Below, piece after piece: positions 1-8,927 of a stretch of DNA of 64,000 nt (position 1 is its first letter; each line of letters begins with the position of its first letter). The DNA is from Ga0077555 sp050187415 (GTDB lineage: Bacteria > Pseudomonadota > Alphaproteobacteria > Rhizobiales > Hyphomicrobiaceae). The notes beneath the pieces were generated by a model, which worked only from the letters and a program-made list of their open reading frames with translations, was not told the origin of the DNA and ran no database searches. The position numbers and the translations under genes were made by a program. The DNA lies in the NCBI GenBank assembly GCA_050187415.1, contig JBFWXN010000009.1, forward strand, positions 1 to 64,000, read 5' to 3'.

Positions 1-463
1 ACCGCCAGACCTTGAGGGCGCGCTCGTCGTCCCGCATCAGGTAGGCGTTGAGGACTTCCTTGAGGTTCACGGTCGCGAGCTCGGTCATGTGCCTGAGGCC
101 GAGCATCAGCGATTGCGGTCGTGATTCATTCGCAATCACCAGCGCCCGTTTGGCGACGTTCTTCGCCAGGTCGCCAATCCGCTCGAGATCGCCGGCGATC
201 TTCAACGTGGAGACGATGGTCCTGAGGTCCTGCGCCATCGGCTGCCGGCGCGCGATCATGCTGATCGCCAGTTCCTCGATGTCCCTCTGCAACTGGTCGA
301 TCGCGCGGTCGCTGGCGATGGCCTCCGACGCCAGGCGTGGATCGCGCCGCTCGAGCGCGGCAAAGCCATTGCCCAGGAGCTGCTCCACAAGGCCGCCCAT
401 CTGGCTCACCTTCTGGTCGAGCTGCATCAGCTCCGACTCGTACGATTTGACGGTATGCTCCAT
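1..463 (-). CDS. phoU: Phosphate-signalling regulator PhoU (3' end cut by window)
   Basis: Cytoplasmic helical-bundle protein that damps PhoR/PstSCAB phosphate signalling. About 154 N-terminal residues are visible out of the usual 230 or so; the rest lies left of the window. The first PhoU three-helix domain is clear, starting MEHTVKSYESEL, and the metal-binding helix with DLERIGDLAKN is intact. The ATG at 463 is preceded by AGAGG seven bases upstream. It follows the phoR-like kinase on the same strand after 108 bp, so the two are probably co-regulated. No pst transporter gene separates them, unlike the common phoR-pst-phoU order. Identification is firm. Confidence 0.93.
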   Translation of the reverse strand, partial: MEHTVKSYESELMQLDQKVSQMGGLVEQLLGNGFAALERRDPRLASEAIASDRAIDQLQRDIEELAISMIARRQPMAQDLRTIVSTLKIAGDLERIGDLAKNVAKRALVIANESRPQSLMLGLRHMTELATVNLKEVLNAYLMRDDERALKVWR

Positions 464-571
464 GTGGTTGCCTCTCTGCCGCGGGTGAAATCCGATCGTC
501 GGGCCGCCATCCGACTTCTAGTCAGATGTGACAACCAAAATAAGACAGATCAACATGCTGTAATATATGTG

Positions 572-1741
572 TTATTTTCGATCGTAGATCGGCAGGCCGA
601 TAGTGAACGTCGAGCCGGAGCCGAGATTTGATGATATCTTCAGGTAGCCCTGGTGGCGCGTTAGGATGTGTTTGACGATGGCCAGACCCAGTCCGGTTCC
701 GCCCTTGTCTCGGCTCGACTTGTCGTCCACCCGATAGAACCGCTCCGTCAGTCGTGGCAGGTGCTCCTCGGCGATGCCCGGCCCGTTGTCGGTGACGGCG
801 ATCTCGACGTACTTCTCCGCGCCTTCAATGCGCTCGGCCACGCCGATCACGACGGACCCGGCTTCGCGGCCGTACTTGATGGCGTTCTGCAGGATGTTGA
901 CGACCACCTGGACGATCTCGTCCCGGTCGCCGCGCACGACGTGCTCTCGGCGTGCGGTCTGGACCTCGATCGTCGTGCCGACGGAAGACGCGATAGGTGC
1001 GAGCGACTCGACGACCTCGCCTACGATCTCGTTGATCTCGATCCGCCCCGTCGGCGGAATGTGGACCCGCATCTCGACGCGCGTTAGCGAAAGGAGGTCG
1101 TCCAGGAGGCGCGACATCCGTTGCGCCTCTGCCGACATGATGCCGAGGAAACGCTCCCGCGCCACCGGATCGTCCTTGGCAACCCCCTGTAAGGTTTCGA
1201 TGAACCCTCTGAGGCTGGCCAGAGGCGTGCGCAGCTCATGGCTCGCGTGGGCGATGAAATCGGCCCTCATCTGGGCAAGCCGATCTCTTTCCGAGTTGTC
1301 GTGCAGGACGATCAGGAGGGCCGGTTGCCGGGCGTCCGCCAGGTGCAGCGGGGCAATGCTCGCATCGAGACGGCGTTCGACCGGCATCCGCTCGAGCAGC
1401 ACGACGTTTTGGGGGGTTTGCGTCGCCACTGCGCGTTCGATCGCTTCGTCGAGCTCTGGAGCACGGCTGGCGAGCGAAATCGGCCAGCCGCGGCGGATCG
1501 CCCCGAAGATGTCGAGAGCGGGCTGGTTCGCATGCAGCACGAGGCGATCCTGGTCGATCGCGATAGCCGGGTCCGGCATGGCGTCCAGAAGGGCGTGCCA
1601 GACAGCCGCGCTCGTAAGGTCGAGGGCGGTGTGCTTGCTTTGATGACGGCCCGGCCTCGTGAGAAGGGGATCGCCGCCGATCAGTGCAGCGAGGCGCCCG
1701 GCGAGACTGCGAAGCCCGTTTCTCAGCGTTGTGGCCAGCAC
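572..1741 (-). CDS. phoR: PhoR-like sensor histidine kinase lacking membrane segments
   Basis: Two-component sensor kinase, 389 residues, expected to phosphorylate PhoB under phosphate limitation. A PAS-like region covers about residues 46-155. The HisKA domain has the phospho-acceptor H168 in ASHELRTPL. The HATPase domain has the N box (LQNAIKYG), TDNGPGI and GTGLGLAIVKH. The frame is open further upstream, but the GTG at 1741 has a perfect AGGAGG seven bases before it and sits where recognisable protein begins. From this start no transmembrane helix is visible, whereas most PhoR proteins have one or two. A separate small membrane protein gene lies just upstream. The name PhoR rests on the kinase sequence plus the adjacent phoU. 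Confidence 0.85.
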   Translation of the reverse strand: MLATTLRNGLRSLAGRLAALIGGDPLLTRPGRHQSKHTALDLTSAAVWHALLDAMPDPAIAIDQDRLVLHANQPALDIFGAIRRGWPISLASRAPELDEAIERAVATQTPQNVVLLERMPVERRLDASIAPLHLADARQPALLIVLHDNSERDRLAQMRADFIAHASHELRTPLASLRGFIETLQGVAKDDPVARERFLGIMSAEAQRMSRLLDDLLSLTRVEMRVHIPPTGRIEINEIVGEVVESLAPIASSVGTTIEVQTARREHVVRGDRDEIVQVVVNILQNAIKYGREAGSVVIGVAERIEGAEKYVEIAVTDNGPGIAEEHLPRLTERFYRVDDKSSRDKGGTGLGLAIVKHILTRHQGYLKISSNLGSGSTFTIGLPIYDRK

Positions 1742-1910
1742 CGCGCCGCCTCCTGATCTGTCGAAGGTGCCGCACGGACGTGACGGCCGATTGGCAGAGT
1801 GAAGCACCGCCTGCTCCACGACTATAGCTCGGGCGAGGTGAGAGCAGGGGCCGGCCACGAGATTGCGATTGAATGACGGGGCAAAGCAAACGTCCTGGGA
1901 CGATGCTGCA

Positions 1911-2273
1911 CTAATAGAACAGCAAAATGACGGTGCAGCCGACTGCGAGGCTGACCATGATGGCGCTGGTGCGCCAGCCCAGGAGCCAGTCGGCGATGGC
2001 CCGGGGCACGGAACTCCAAGGCAGGGAATAGAGCCAGCGGAGGAGCCAGCCGGCGAAGAAGCCGATGAGCAGCGCCGAGACCTCGCCACGGGAGGATGGC
2101 GCGAAGCTGTCAGCGAGCGCTGCGGCCGCTCGCATCCAGTCGAGCTGGGGAGGCGTGGGCCCGGTTCCGGAGCCGGCCACGCCGATGCCGTCACCCGTCG
2201 AAATAGCCAATGCTGCGGCAAACAGGCCCGCTGCGATGACAATGAGCAGGATGAGGAAGCGCCCGCCGTTCAT
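1911..2273 (-). CDS. Small three-helix membrane protein upstream of phoR
   Basis: Predicted 120-residue inner-membrane protein with no family I recognise. Hydrophobic segments lie at about residues 5-25 (LILLIVIAAGLFAAALAI), 67-84 (around LIGFFAGWLLRWLY) and 100-119 (AIMVSLAVGCTVILLFY). The middle is a polar stretch of about 40 residues. The ATG at 2273 follows GGAGG by five bases, which supports real translation. It is on the same strand as the phoR-like gene, 169 bp upstream of it. Because that kinase lacks membrane helices, this protein may serve as its membrane partner; that is inference only. Confidence 0.6.
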   Translation of the reverse strand: MNGGRFLILLIVIAAGLFAAALAISTGDGIGVAGSGTGPTPPQLDWMRAAAALADSFAPSSRGEVSALLIGFFAGWLLRWLYSLPWSSVPRAIADWLLGWRTSAIMVSLAVGCTVILLFY

Positions 2274-2484
2274 GACGTCCTCCGATTGAGCCCTCGGGGC
2301 AGCCCCGATTGCCGCGCCCGTGCCGCGCCCTGATGCCCTCTGTGCAGGCGCGCGAGGTCGGTCCATTCAAACGAGCTATGGCAAATAAAGCGTTAAGCGC
2401 CGGCTGCACGGTCGTTCCCGGGGCGGGCGCCCTCGGCAGGGGCGACACCGCGGTGGCACGTCCACGCGCGAAGGGCCGGGAGAG

Positions 2485-3474
2485 CTACCAGCCCCGGAAG
2501 ATCTTTGCCCGCCAGTCGTCGTCACTTGCGGTACGGGGGGGTGATGCGGGAACGGAATTGACCTGCGGCGGGGCCGGCGCGTGCGCAACGGAAATGCGCG
2601 GCGTGTGCTGCTGCTCGGGGCGGGTCTCCCAGGCCGGGGCAACAACCGACCGGTGCCGGACCGGGATGCGCGAGGCCACGACGTTCGATGGAGTTCCAAC
2701 ACGCTGATCGTACGCCGCAATCGTCGTCTGGCCCTGCTTGGGAACGAGATGCACAACGCGGTAGCCGCCGGCTTTCAGGTCGGTCAGCAAGGCGCCGAGA
2801 GCGCCCGCCGTCGACGGCTGGATATCGTGGAACAGAATGATGCCGCGACCACGGTTCTTGAGCCCGGCCATGACATTGCGCATCACGACGGTGGGGCTGC
2901 GCGTCCGGTAATCACTCGAATCGACATCGATCGAGAAAATGCCGGTATCTCGATGCGCGAGATAGTCGACCGCCCGCTTCGGCGTCGACAGGTATGGGAA
3001 GCGAAAGAACGGAGCCGCCGGCTGGCCCAGAGCCTTCTGCACGCCGCTGATCCCGAGCTCGATCTCGGCTTCGAGGGCGCTGCCCGATCTGTTCTGAAGA
3101 TTGGCGTGCGACCACGTGTGCGTGCCGATCGTATGGCCGCGGCGCGCGACCTCGCGAACCAGGTCGGGATACATCATGGCCCGCTGACCGAGCATGAAAA
3201 ATGTCGCCTTGGCGCAATGCTGCGCCAGGATGTCCAGGATGACCGGGGTCAGCGTCTTGTGCGGCCCGTCGTCGAACGTCAGCACGACCTCGCCCGGTTT
3301 CAGGATGTCGTGACTTCCCGCATGGACTTGTCCGAACGCGGGCCCGCCCGCCGTATCGACCGCGACGTCGCGCGATGTGCCTATGGCATCGGGGCCGCAT
3401 TGGGCGAATGCACTGTGCGGCGGCAGCAGGGCAATCGCGGCGGCAACGAGGCCGAGAAATGTTGATGCGCGCAT
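2485..3474 (-). CDS. Secreted NodB-family polysaccharide deacetylase
   Basis: Carbohydrate esterase family 4 enzyme of 329 residues, expected to remove N- or O-acetyl groups from envelope or external polysaccharide. The ATG at 3474 gives an N-terminal signal peptide (MRASTFLGLVAAAIALL, likely cleavage after AFA near residue 24), so it was preferred over an upstream ATG that adds an Arg-rich leader. Catalytic motifs are present: TFDDGP at 66-71 (metal-binding Asp), HTWSH at 119-123 (two metal His), RFPY, DVDSSDY and ILFHDI. The last 60 residues are Pro/Ala/Arg-rich and probably disordered. It is transcribed toward the phosphate genes but after a gap of about 210 bp, so an operon is not certain. 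Confidence 0.88.
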   Translation of the reverse strand: MRASTFLGLVAAAIALLPPHSAFAQCGPDAIGTSRDVAVDTAGGPAFGQVHAGSHDILKPGEVVLTFDDGPHKTLTPVILDILAQHCAKATFFMLGQRAMMYPDLVREVARRGHTIGTHTWSHANLQNRSGSALEAEIELGISGVQKALGQPAAPFFRFPYLSTPKRAVDYLAHRDTGIFSIDVDSSDYRTRSPTVVMRNVMAGLKNRGRGIILFHDIQPSTAGALGALLTDLKAGGYRVVHLVPKQGQTTIAAYDQRVGTPSNVVASRIPVRHRSVVAPAWETRPEQQHTPRISVAHAPAPPQVNSVPASPPRTASDDDWRAKIFRGW

Positions 3475-3785
3475 GTCTGGTCGCCCTGCCTGCCGTCTGG
3501 TCTGCTCGCCTCGCGGCCGCCGCCTGCGCGACAGCCCGATGCGCACCGCCGCAACATCCATCGAGCGGGCGCCCTTCAACTCGAACCATACCTGTCGGGA
3601 AAATAATGCAATGTGAATGTGGCGACATGCGACATGCTGCGATTTGCAACATGGTGTGGTTCTGGCGCACGTCTTGCCTTGAAACGGCGACTGACTCGCC
3701 CTAGGCGTGGCGCAGATCTCGGCGTATCAGGCTTCTCATCGTCACCTGCCGGACGAACGCGCCATTTCCCAGGACCACACTCGAG

Positions 3786-5162
3786 ATGCATCAGTCGAGC
3801 CCAGATGAGGAGGGAGACGAGCGTCCTGGCGCGCGGCCGGAGCTGATTGCGGCCATGCGTGATCAGTTGCAGGCGGATTCAGTCGAGGCGGTGCGCGCCA
3901 TTGCCGATTCGCTGAAGGCGCCGGATCTGGCCGACTTGATGGAGCTTCTCGAGCCCACCGAGCGCGTCCATCTCATCAACTTGCTGGGCAATGCCTTTGA
4001 CCCGGAGGTGTTCTCCGAGCTCGACCCGAGCGTCCGCGACCAGCTCTCCGAGGATCTCCCGAACGAGGTTCTCGCAAGGATCGTCAGCAAGCTCGACACG
4101 GATGACGCGGCCTACGTCATCGAGAATCTCGAGAAGGAGGACCAGGAGGAAATCCTGGCCCAGATGCCTTCCGGCGATCGCGCGGCGCTGGAGCGCAACC
4201 TCACATATCCCGAGGAAACGGCCGGCCGTCTCATGCAGACGGATTTCGTCGCCGTACCTCAGTTCTGGACGGTCGGACAGGTCATCGACCACATGCGCGA
4301 GGCCGAGGAACTGCCGGACACGTTTTCGGACATTTTCGTTATCGATCCGGCGTATCGCGTGCTCGGAAGCGTCGACCTTTCCCGCCTCTTGCGCACGAAG
4401 CGCCACATCAACATCGGCAGCATCATGGATGCCGATCGCCACGTCGTGCTTGCGACGGCCGACCAGGAGGAGATGGCCCGACAGTTCGAGCGCTACGATT
4501 TGCGATCGGCACCGGTCGTCGACGCGAATGACCGCCTGGTCGGCGTCGTCACGGTCGACGACGTGGTGGAAGTCATCTCGGAGGAGACCGAGGAGGACTT
4601 CCGCCGCATGTCGGGCGTCGGCGACGAGAGTCTCACGGACGCCGTCGCACCTACGGTGCAAAGCCGGTTCTTGTGGCTCTTCATCAACCTTGGGACGGCC
4701 ATTCTTTCCGCATCTGTGATCCAGCTCTTCGATGCCTCGATCAGCCAGATGGTGGCGCTGGCTGTGCTCATGCCGATTGTGGCCTCGATGGGCGGCAACG
4801 CCGCCACCCAGACCATGACCGTCGCCGTGCGCGCGCTGGCGACCCGGGATCTCGGACCCGCCAACGTGACTCGCGTCATCGTGCGCGAAGCCTCTGTGGG
4901 GCTCATCAACGGGCTCGCGTTCGGTATCCTCATGGGGGCGGTCGTGCTCGCCTGGTTCGGCATCGGCAAATTGGGCCTTGTCATTGCAGCGGCAATGATC
5001 TGCAACCTTGTCGCGGCCGCCCTTGCCGGCATCCTGATTCCCCTGGCGCTGGAGCGCCGAGGCTTCGATCCGGCGGTCTCGTCCGGAGTCTTTGTCACCA
5101 CCGTCACCGACGTCGTCGGATTTTTCTCGTTTCTCGGACTGGCAACGGTGTTCCTGCTCTAG
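3786..5162 (+). CDS. mgtE: Magnesium transporter MgtE
   Basis: Mg2+-gated Mg2+ channel of the inner membrane, 458 residues, near the family norm of 450. Order of domains: acidic helical MgtE-N superhelix (about 20-130), a CBS pair (about 135-255, with the second CBS ending VGVVTVDDVVEVI), the plug helix, then five membrane helices (about 285-458) carrying the conserved pore segment MPIVASMGGNAATQTMT. The ribosome site is weak, but the ATG at 3786 gives a normal N-terminus. The gene is divergent from the deacetylase. I saw no M-box or other Mg riboswitch in the 310 bp between them. Confidence 0.94.
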   Translation: MHQSSPDEEGDERPGARPELIAAMRDQLQADSVEAVRAIADSLKAPDLADLMELLEPTERVHLINLLGNAFDPEVFSELDPSVRDQLSEDLPNEVLARIVSKLDTDDAAYVIENLEKEDQEEILAQMPSGDRAALERNLTYPEETAGRLMQTDFVAVPQFWTVGQVIDHMREAEELPDTFSDIFVIDPAYRVLGSVDLSRLLRTKRHINIGSIMDADRHVVLATADQEEMARQFERYDLRSAPVVDANDRLVGVVTVDDVVEVISEETEEDFRRMSGVGDESLTDAVAPTVQSRFLWLFINLGTAILSASVIQLFDASISQMVALAVLMPIVASMGGNAATQTMTVAVRALATRDLGPANVTRVIVREASVGLINGLAFGILMGAVVLAWFGIGKLGLVIAAAMICNLVAAALAGILIPLALERRGFDPAVSSGVFVTTVTDVVGFFSFLGLATVFLL

Positions 5163-5178
5163 GAGGGAGCCCACGCGC

Positions 5179-5619
5179 ATGCGCACGAGACCCTTGGAGC
5201 CGCGCGACCATAGCGACTGGGTGACCTTGTTTCGCGCCTACGTCGCGTTTTATCGCGCCGATGTGCCGGACCAAGTCGTGGCGCTCACCTGGTCGCGACT
5301 GATGGATCCAGCGTCCGGCATGTCTGGTCTGTGCGCTGTCGACGAGGACGATCGACCGGTCGGGATCGCCTTGCTGGTGTTCCATTTGTCCACGTGGTCG
5401 CCGACCTCGTACTGCTATCTCGAGGATCTCTACGTGGCACCACAATGGCGTGGCCGCGGCGCGGGGAAGGCGCTGATCGAGGCCGTCTACGACACGGCCG
5501 ACGCGCGTGGCTCGACGCGCACCTATTGGGTCACCGAAGAGGATAACGAAAGCGCTCGACGGCTCTACGATGCCATCGCGCACTGCGCGCCCTACGTGCA
5601 GTATCGCCGGTCGCGCTGA
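5179..5619 (+). CDS. GNAT-family N-acetyltransferase
   Basis: Cytoplasmic acetyltransferase of 146 residues; the substrate is unknown. The acetyl-CoA pyrophosphate loop is seen as VAPQWRGRGAGKALI, preceded by the beta-4 segment CYLEDLYV and followed by YWVTEEDNESARRLYD, the usual C-terminal half of the fold. The ATG at 5179 is chosen because a strong AGGAGGGAG overlaps the mgtE stop codon about nine bases upstream. It is therefore probably translated from the mgtE transcript. Confidence 0.85.
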   Translation: MRTRPLEPRDHSDWVTLFRAYVAFYRADVPDQVVALTWSRLMDPASGMSGLCAVDEDDRPVGIALLVFHLSTWSPTSYCYLEDLYVAPQWRGRGAGKALIEAVYDTADARGSTRTYWVTEEDNESARRLYDAIAHCAPYVQYRRSR

Positions 5620-5669
5620 CCCGGTTGCCCTTCAGGTACAACCTGCTCGGGCGGCGTTGCAGCGTCCCG

Positions 5670-6413
5670 TCAGGCGCCGTACCGGTAAAGCTGCATGCCG
5701 TTCATGCGAAGCCAGAGCTTGGCTTCCTCGAGTTCAGGCATCGTGCGCTTCACGAGAGTCCAGAAGCGAGGCCCGTGGTTCATCTCGGCAAGATGCGCGA
5801 CCTCGTGCGCGGCGACATAATCCAGCACCAGGGGCGGCGCCAGCACCAGCCGCCACGAGAACGACAGCTGACCGTCGCTCGTGCATGACCCCCAACGGCT
5901 CTTTTGATCGCGCACCGAGATGCGCTTCGCAACAAGGCCGAGCTGCCGCGCGTGAAACGTCACGCGTTCGTCGAGATCGCGCCGCGATTCGCCGACAAGC
6001 CAGTCTCGAAGGCGCCTTGCGCAGTGCTCTTCGGCACCCGACACGACGAGCTTTGGTAGTATGCCGAGGCGACCCCGCTCGATCTCGACGACGGCGTGCC
6101 CCCTCCTCCGACCCGCGAATGCCACCGAATGCGCGATGCCGCGCAGGGGCACGACGGACCCATCTTCGAAGGGGACGGCGTCGGGCACGCATTCGAGCCG
6201 CTCCCGAATCCAATCGAGGCTCTTTGTCAGGAACCGGTCCGCCTCGCGCACATCCGTATATCGCGGGATTGTCAGTACCACGTTGCGGGCCGAGTGACTG
6301 ACGCGCAGCGTCAAGCGTCGCGCGGTCGGATGTCGCCGAACCTCGACCGGCGCCGGCAGGCCATCGACCTTCAAGAGCTGCACCAGAGGTGTCTTGGCGC
6401 GGGATCGCGACAT
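5670..6413 (-). CDS. YgjP-like zinc metallopeptidase-fold protein
   Basis: Member of the YgjP/DUF45 family, 247 residues, gluzincin-like fold. The zinc-binding motif HEVAH occupies residues 203-207 with a third ligand H213 (NHGPRFW). The family hallmark RDQKSRWGSCTSDG lies just upstream. The physiological substrate is unknown for most members, and some are linked to restriction systems, but no restriction genes are nearby. The ATG at 6413 has GAGG seven bases upstream. It is convergent with the GNAT gene, with only 50 bp between the stops. Confidence 0.85.
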   Translation of the reverse strand: MSRSRAKTPLVQLLKVDGLPAPVEVRRHPTARRLTLRVSHSARNVVLTIPRYTDVREADRFLTKSLDWIRERLECVPDAVPFEDGSVVPLRGIAHSVAFAGRRRGHAVVEIERGRLGILPKLVVSGAEEHCARRLRDWLVGESRRDLDERVTFHARQLGLVAKRISVRDQKSRWGSCTSDGQLSFSWRLVLAPPLVLDYVAAHEVAHLAEMNHGPRFWTLVKRTMPELEEAKLWLRMNGMQLYRYGA

Positions 6414-6743
6414 GCCGAAACCTCGGACCGGTTGTTGGAATAAGGACGCGACCGATGTTACCGAAGCAGATGAGCCTCCCCAGCGTCGCCGGCGCGAAAT
6501 GCGCAGTCGTTTGCGGCGATGCTGCGGCAGCGAATTCGCAAATATCAACTAGCACTCGTTGGCATCGAAACACCAAGCATCGTTGCCGCAGCACGGCAGC
6601 CTGGTGCAGGCTCGTTGCGACCACGCCACGCGACGAATTGCACGCGGTATGAACGACGTCTGTGCGGCCGTGTGGCCCGGGCTCACCGTCGGCGTCGAAG
6701 GCCAAGAGCCCGAACAGCATGGCGGCTTATTGATGCGAGCGCC
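6414..6743. other. Non-coding interval between ygjP-like and phaZ genes
   Basis: Both flanking genes are on the minus strand; this interval lies downstream of phaZ and upstream of the ygjP-like gene. I see no convincing gene in either strand. The only structure is a long imperfect hairpin at 6520-6593, listed separately. Confidence 0.5.
6520..6593. repeat. Intergenic 14-bp inverted repeat with AT-richer loop
   Basis: The arm at 6520-6533 (TGCTGCGGCAGCGA) pairs with 6580-6593 (TCGTTGCCGCAGCA) with a single G-U position. The 46-base loop is AT-richer than its surroundings and contains a nested TTGG/CCAA pair. No U-tract follows on either strand, so it is not an obvious terminator. It could be part of a leader or small RNA, or chance. 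Confidence 0.4.
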
Positions 6744-8159
6744 TCAGGACGCGGCGCCGGCCGGCTCGTGAATGGCGGTCGGTGCCTCATCGAGTGATGC
6801 TTGCCGCCGATCAGTGGGCGATGAGCTGAAGTTGAACGCGGCCGACGATGGCTCGGTCGCGGCGTCGAGCGGCAGCGGGGCCCCCGCGCGACGGTCGATC
6901 GGGTCCGATACCATGCCGCGCAGCGTCCGGCCGTCATGCAGGCGCACGAAGTCTGCGATGCGTGATGCGATCTCACGTCGAAACCGGCTGCCATTGAAGA
7001 TGCCATAGTGGCCCACCTTGGGACACTCGAAGTGCATCCGATCGGCATCGGCAATGCCAATGCACAAATCCTGGGCTGCCCGGCATTGACCGAGGCCGGT
7101 AATGTCGTCTTTCTCGCCTTCGATGGTCATGAGGGCAACACGTTTGACTCGACCTAGATCGACGCGCCGCCGGCCGTGCACCATCTCGCCCTTCGGCATG
7201 CGATGATTGACGAACACCGTATCCACGGTCTGCAGGAAGAACTCGGCCGTCAGGTCCATCACTGCCAGGTATTCATCGTAAAATTCGCGGTGCTTCTCGG
7301 CACTGTCGCCGTCGCCCAACACGAGATGTTGGAACAGGTCCTTGTGCGCCGCCAGATGCCGGTCGAGGTTCATGGTCATGAACCCCGAGAGCTGCAAGAA
7401 CCCCGGATACACGTCGCGACCGTGTCCGGTTCCCGGCCAGGGCACGCTGGTGATGACGTTGCGGCGGAACCATTTCGTCCCCCGCTCCACCGCAAGCTGG
7501 TTGACGACGGTTGGCGACACGCGCGTATCGATCGGCCCGCCGGCAAGGATCAGCGACTGGGGCACGTGTGGGTCTGCGTCGGCCTCCATGAGTGCGGTCG
7601 CTGCGAGCACCGGCACTGATGGCTGGCACACGGCGAAGACGTGCACGTCGCCTCTGAAATGGCGGAACATGTCGCGCATCAGAATGATGTAGGTATCGAG
7701 GTCGAACTTGCCGGCCGCCGTCGGCACGTCGTGGGCGTTCTGCCAGTCGGTGATGTACACTTCATGGTCCGGCAGAAACGTCTCGACCGTTCCCCTGAGC
7801 AGGGTGGCGTAATGGCCTGACATGGGAGCAATGAGCAGGATGCGCGGGTCGCGCGCCCGGCGCGCGTCGGAGATCTCCCGGCGGAAGTGCACCAGACGGC
7901 AGAACGGATGCTGCCAGACGATGTCTTCGCGCACGGCGGTCGGTATGCCGTCCACCGTCGTTTGGGCTAGGCCGAATGATGGCTTGTCGTAGCGTCGCGT
8001 GGTGCGCTCGAACACTTCGAGTGCGGCCGCGGCGTGCCGCCCTATGCTCGTATGCGTCAGCGGATTGAACGGGTTCGTCAGCATCAGGCGGCAGGAATCC
8101 GCCGCCACGCGTGCTGGCCGCACCGCAGCGTGGCCCAGCTCGTACCAGTGGTAGAGCAT
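6744..8159 (-). CDS. phaZ: Intracellular poly(3-hydroxyalkanoate) depolymerase
   Basis: Cytoplasmic PHB/PHA-granule depolymerase, 471 residues, releasing hydroxyacids or acyl-CoA from storage polymer. The protein starts MLYHWYELGHAAVRPAR, typical of the intracellular PhaZ family. The nucleophile region is VFAVCQPSVPV, where the Cys replaces the lipase-box Ser as in known intracellular enzymes; the late motif VGHYGIFNGSRFR carries the expected catalytic His. The C-terminal 65 residues are low-complexity and longer than usual. A G-rich ribosome site (GGGGGAA) precedes the ATG at 8159. It lies 160 bp downstream of senC on the same strand. PHA use fits the ethylmalonyl-CoA genes elsewhere in the window. 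Confidence 0.9.
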   Translation of the reverse strand: MLYHWYELGHAAVRPARVAADSCRLMLTNPFNPLTHTSIGRHAAAALEVFERTTRRYDKPSFGLAQTTVDGIPTAVREDIVWQHPFCRLVHFRREISDARRARDPRILLIAPMSGHYATLLRGTVETFLPDHEVYITDWQNAHDVPTAAGKFDLDTYIILMRDMFRHFRGDVHVFAVCQPSVPVLAATALMEADADPHVPQSLILAGGPIDTRVSPTVVNQLAVERGTKWFRRNVITSVPWPGTGHGRDVYPGFLQLSGFMTMNLDRHLAAHKDLFQHLVLGDGDSAEKHREFYDEYLAVMDLTAEFFLQTVDTVFVNHRMPKGEMVHGRRRVDLGRVKRVALMTIEGEKDDITGLGQCRAAQDLCIGIADADRMHFECPKVGHYGIFNGSRFRREIASRIADFVRLHDGRTLRGMVSDPIDRRAGAPLPLDAATEPSSAAFNFSSSPTDRRQASLDEAPTAIHEPAGAAS

Positions 8160-8319
8160 CGAGACGTTCCCCCAAGTCAGTGCGGCCCTGAGTCAGGGCG
8201 CGTGGGCGGAAATCCGAAGCGCCTTGGCGGCAATCCGTCAGATTCCGTCCACAGTCTTGTCGCATTGTCCCCGGAGAGAGCTTGCAGCGATTCGAGAGCA
8301 GATCAAAGAACTGATGTAA

Positions 8320-8922
8320 TCACAAGATTTTGGCGAGGCGCGAAGCGATCGCGTCGGGACCGGCGACATGCGAGAAGTGCGTAACGTACTTGCCGTCGGG
8401 GCCCATCAGATAGATCAGAGCCGAGTGGTCGTAGGTGAAGCCGGCTGTCGATTTCTCGTCGGTCACTTTCTTGTAGTAGACGCGATAGGCCTTGGCCGCC
8501 GCGGCGATCTCGTCGGCCGTTCCGGTCAGCCCCACCATCCCTTTGCGGAAGCTCTCGAGGTACAGCTTGAGCTGGTCCGGTGTGTCGCGCTCGTGGTCGA
8601 CCGAAATGAAGATGGGCACGACTTTGTCGGCTTTGTCGCCAAGTTGGTCGAGCGCCGCCGAGATCACCTGCAGGCCGGACGGGCAGATGTCTGGGCAATA
8701 GGTGAATCCGAACATGACCATCATGTACTTGCCACGGTAGTCGGCGTCCGTGACGCGGCGCCCCGTCTGATCCGTCAAAGTGAATGGACCACCGACGAGC
8801 GCCTGACCGACGGACGTGGCATTCGGCAGCAGTCGATCCCGCGCGCCTGGAAGCGCCAGCAGTGCGACCAGACCACCGAGAACGAACGCCAAGGCGGCAA
8901 CAATGATCAGACGGGCGCGCAT
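8320..8922 (-). CDS. senC: SCO1/SenC copper chaperone
   Basis: Membrane-anchored periplasmic thioredoxin-fold protein, 200 residues, that delivers copper to the CuA site of cytochrome oxidase. An N-terminal hydrophobic anchor (residues 5-24) is followed by the Cu-binding CPDIC motif with C76 and C80, and the third ligand H166 in YDHSALIYL. It is divergent from regB, the arrangement known in Rhodobacter for regB and senC. A short reading frame ends five bases upstream and may be co-translated. Confidence 0.92.
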   Translation of the reverse strand: MRARLIIVAALAFVLGGLVALLALPGARDRLLPNATSVGQALVGGPFTLTDQTGRRVTDADYRGKYMMVMFGFTYCPDICPSGLQVISAALDQLGDKADKVVPIFISVDHERDTPDQLKLYLESFRKGMVGLTGTADEIAAAAKAYRVYYKKVTDEKSTAGFTYDHSALIYLMGPDGKYVTHFSHVAGPDAIASRLAKIL

Positions 8923-8927
8923 GGCCT

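Noticed and set aside
528..548. Pho-box-like repeats (TTGTCAC and CTGTCTT on the minus strand) before phoU
   Set aside because: The repeats are 14 bases apart rather than the 11 expected for a Pho box, and the second is imperfect.
1742..2242. N-terminal extension of the phoR-like frame
   Set aside because: The translated extension is low-complexity Ser/Pro/Arg sequence overlapping the small membrane protein in another frame; the GTG at 1741 has a far better start context.
3475..3785. Possible Mg riboswitch before mgtE
   Set aside because: No M-box or mgtA-type conserved elements could be recognised.
3879..5186. Minus-strand 435-codon frame inside mgtE
   Set aside because: Antisense shadow of mgtE with no family resemblance.
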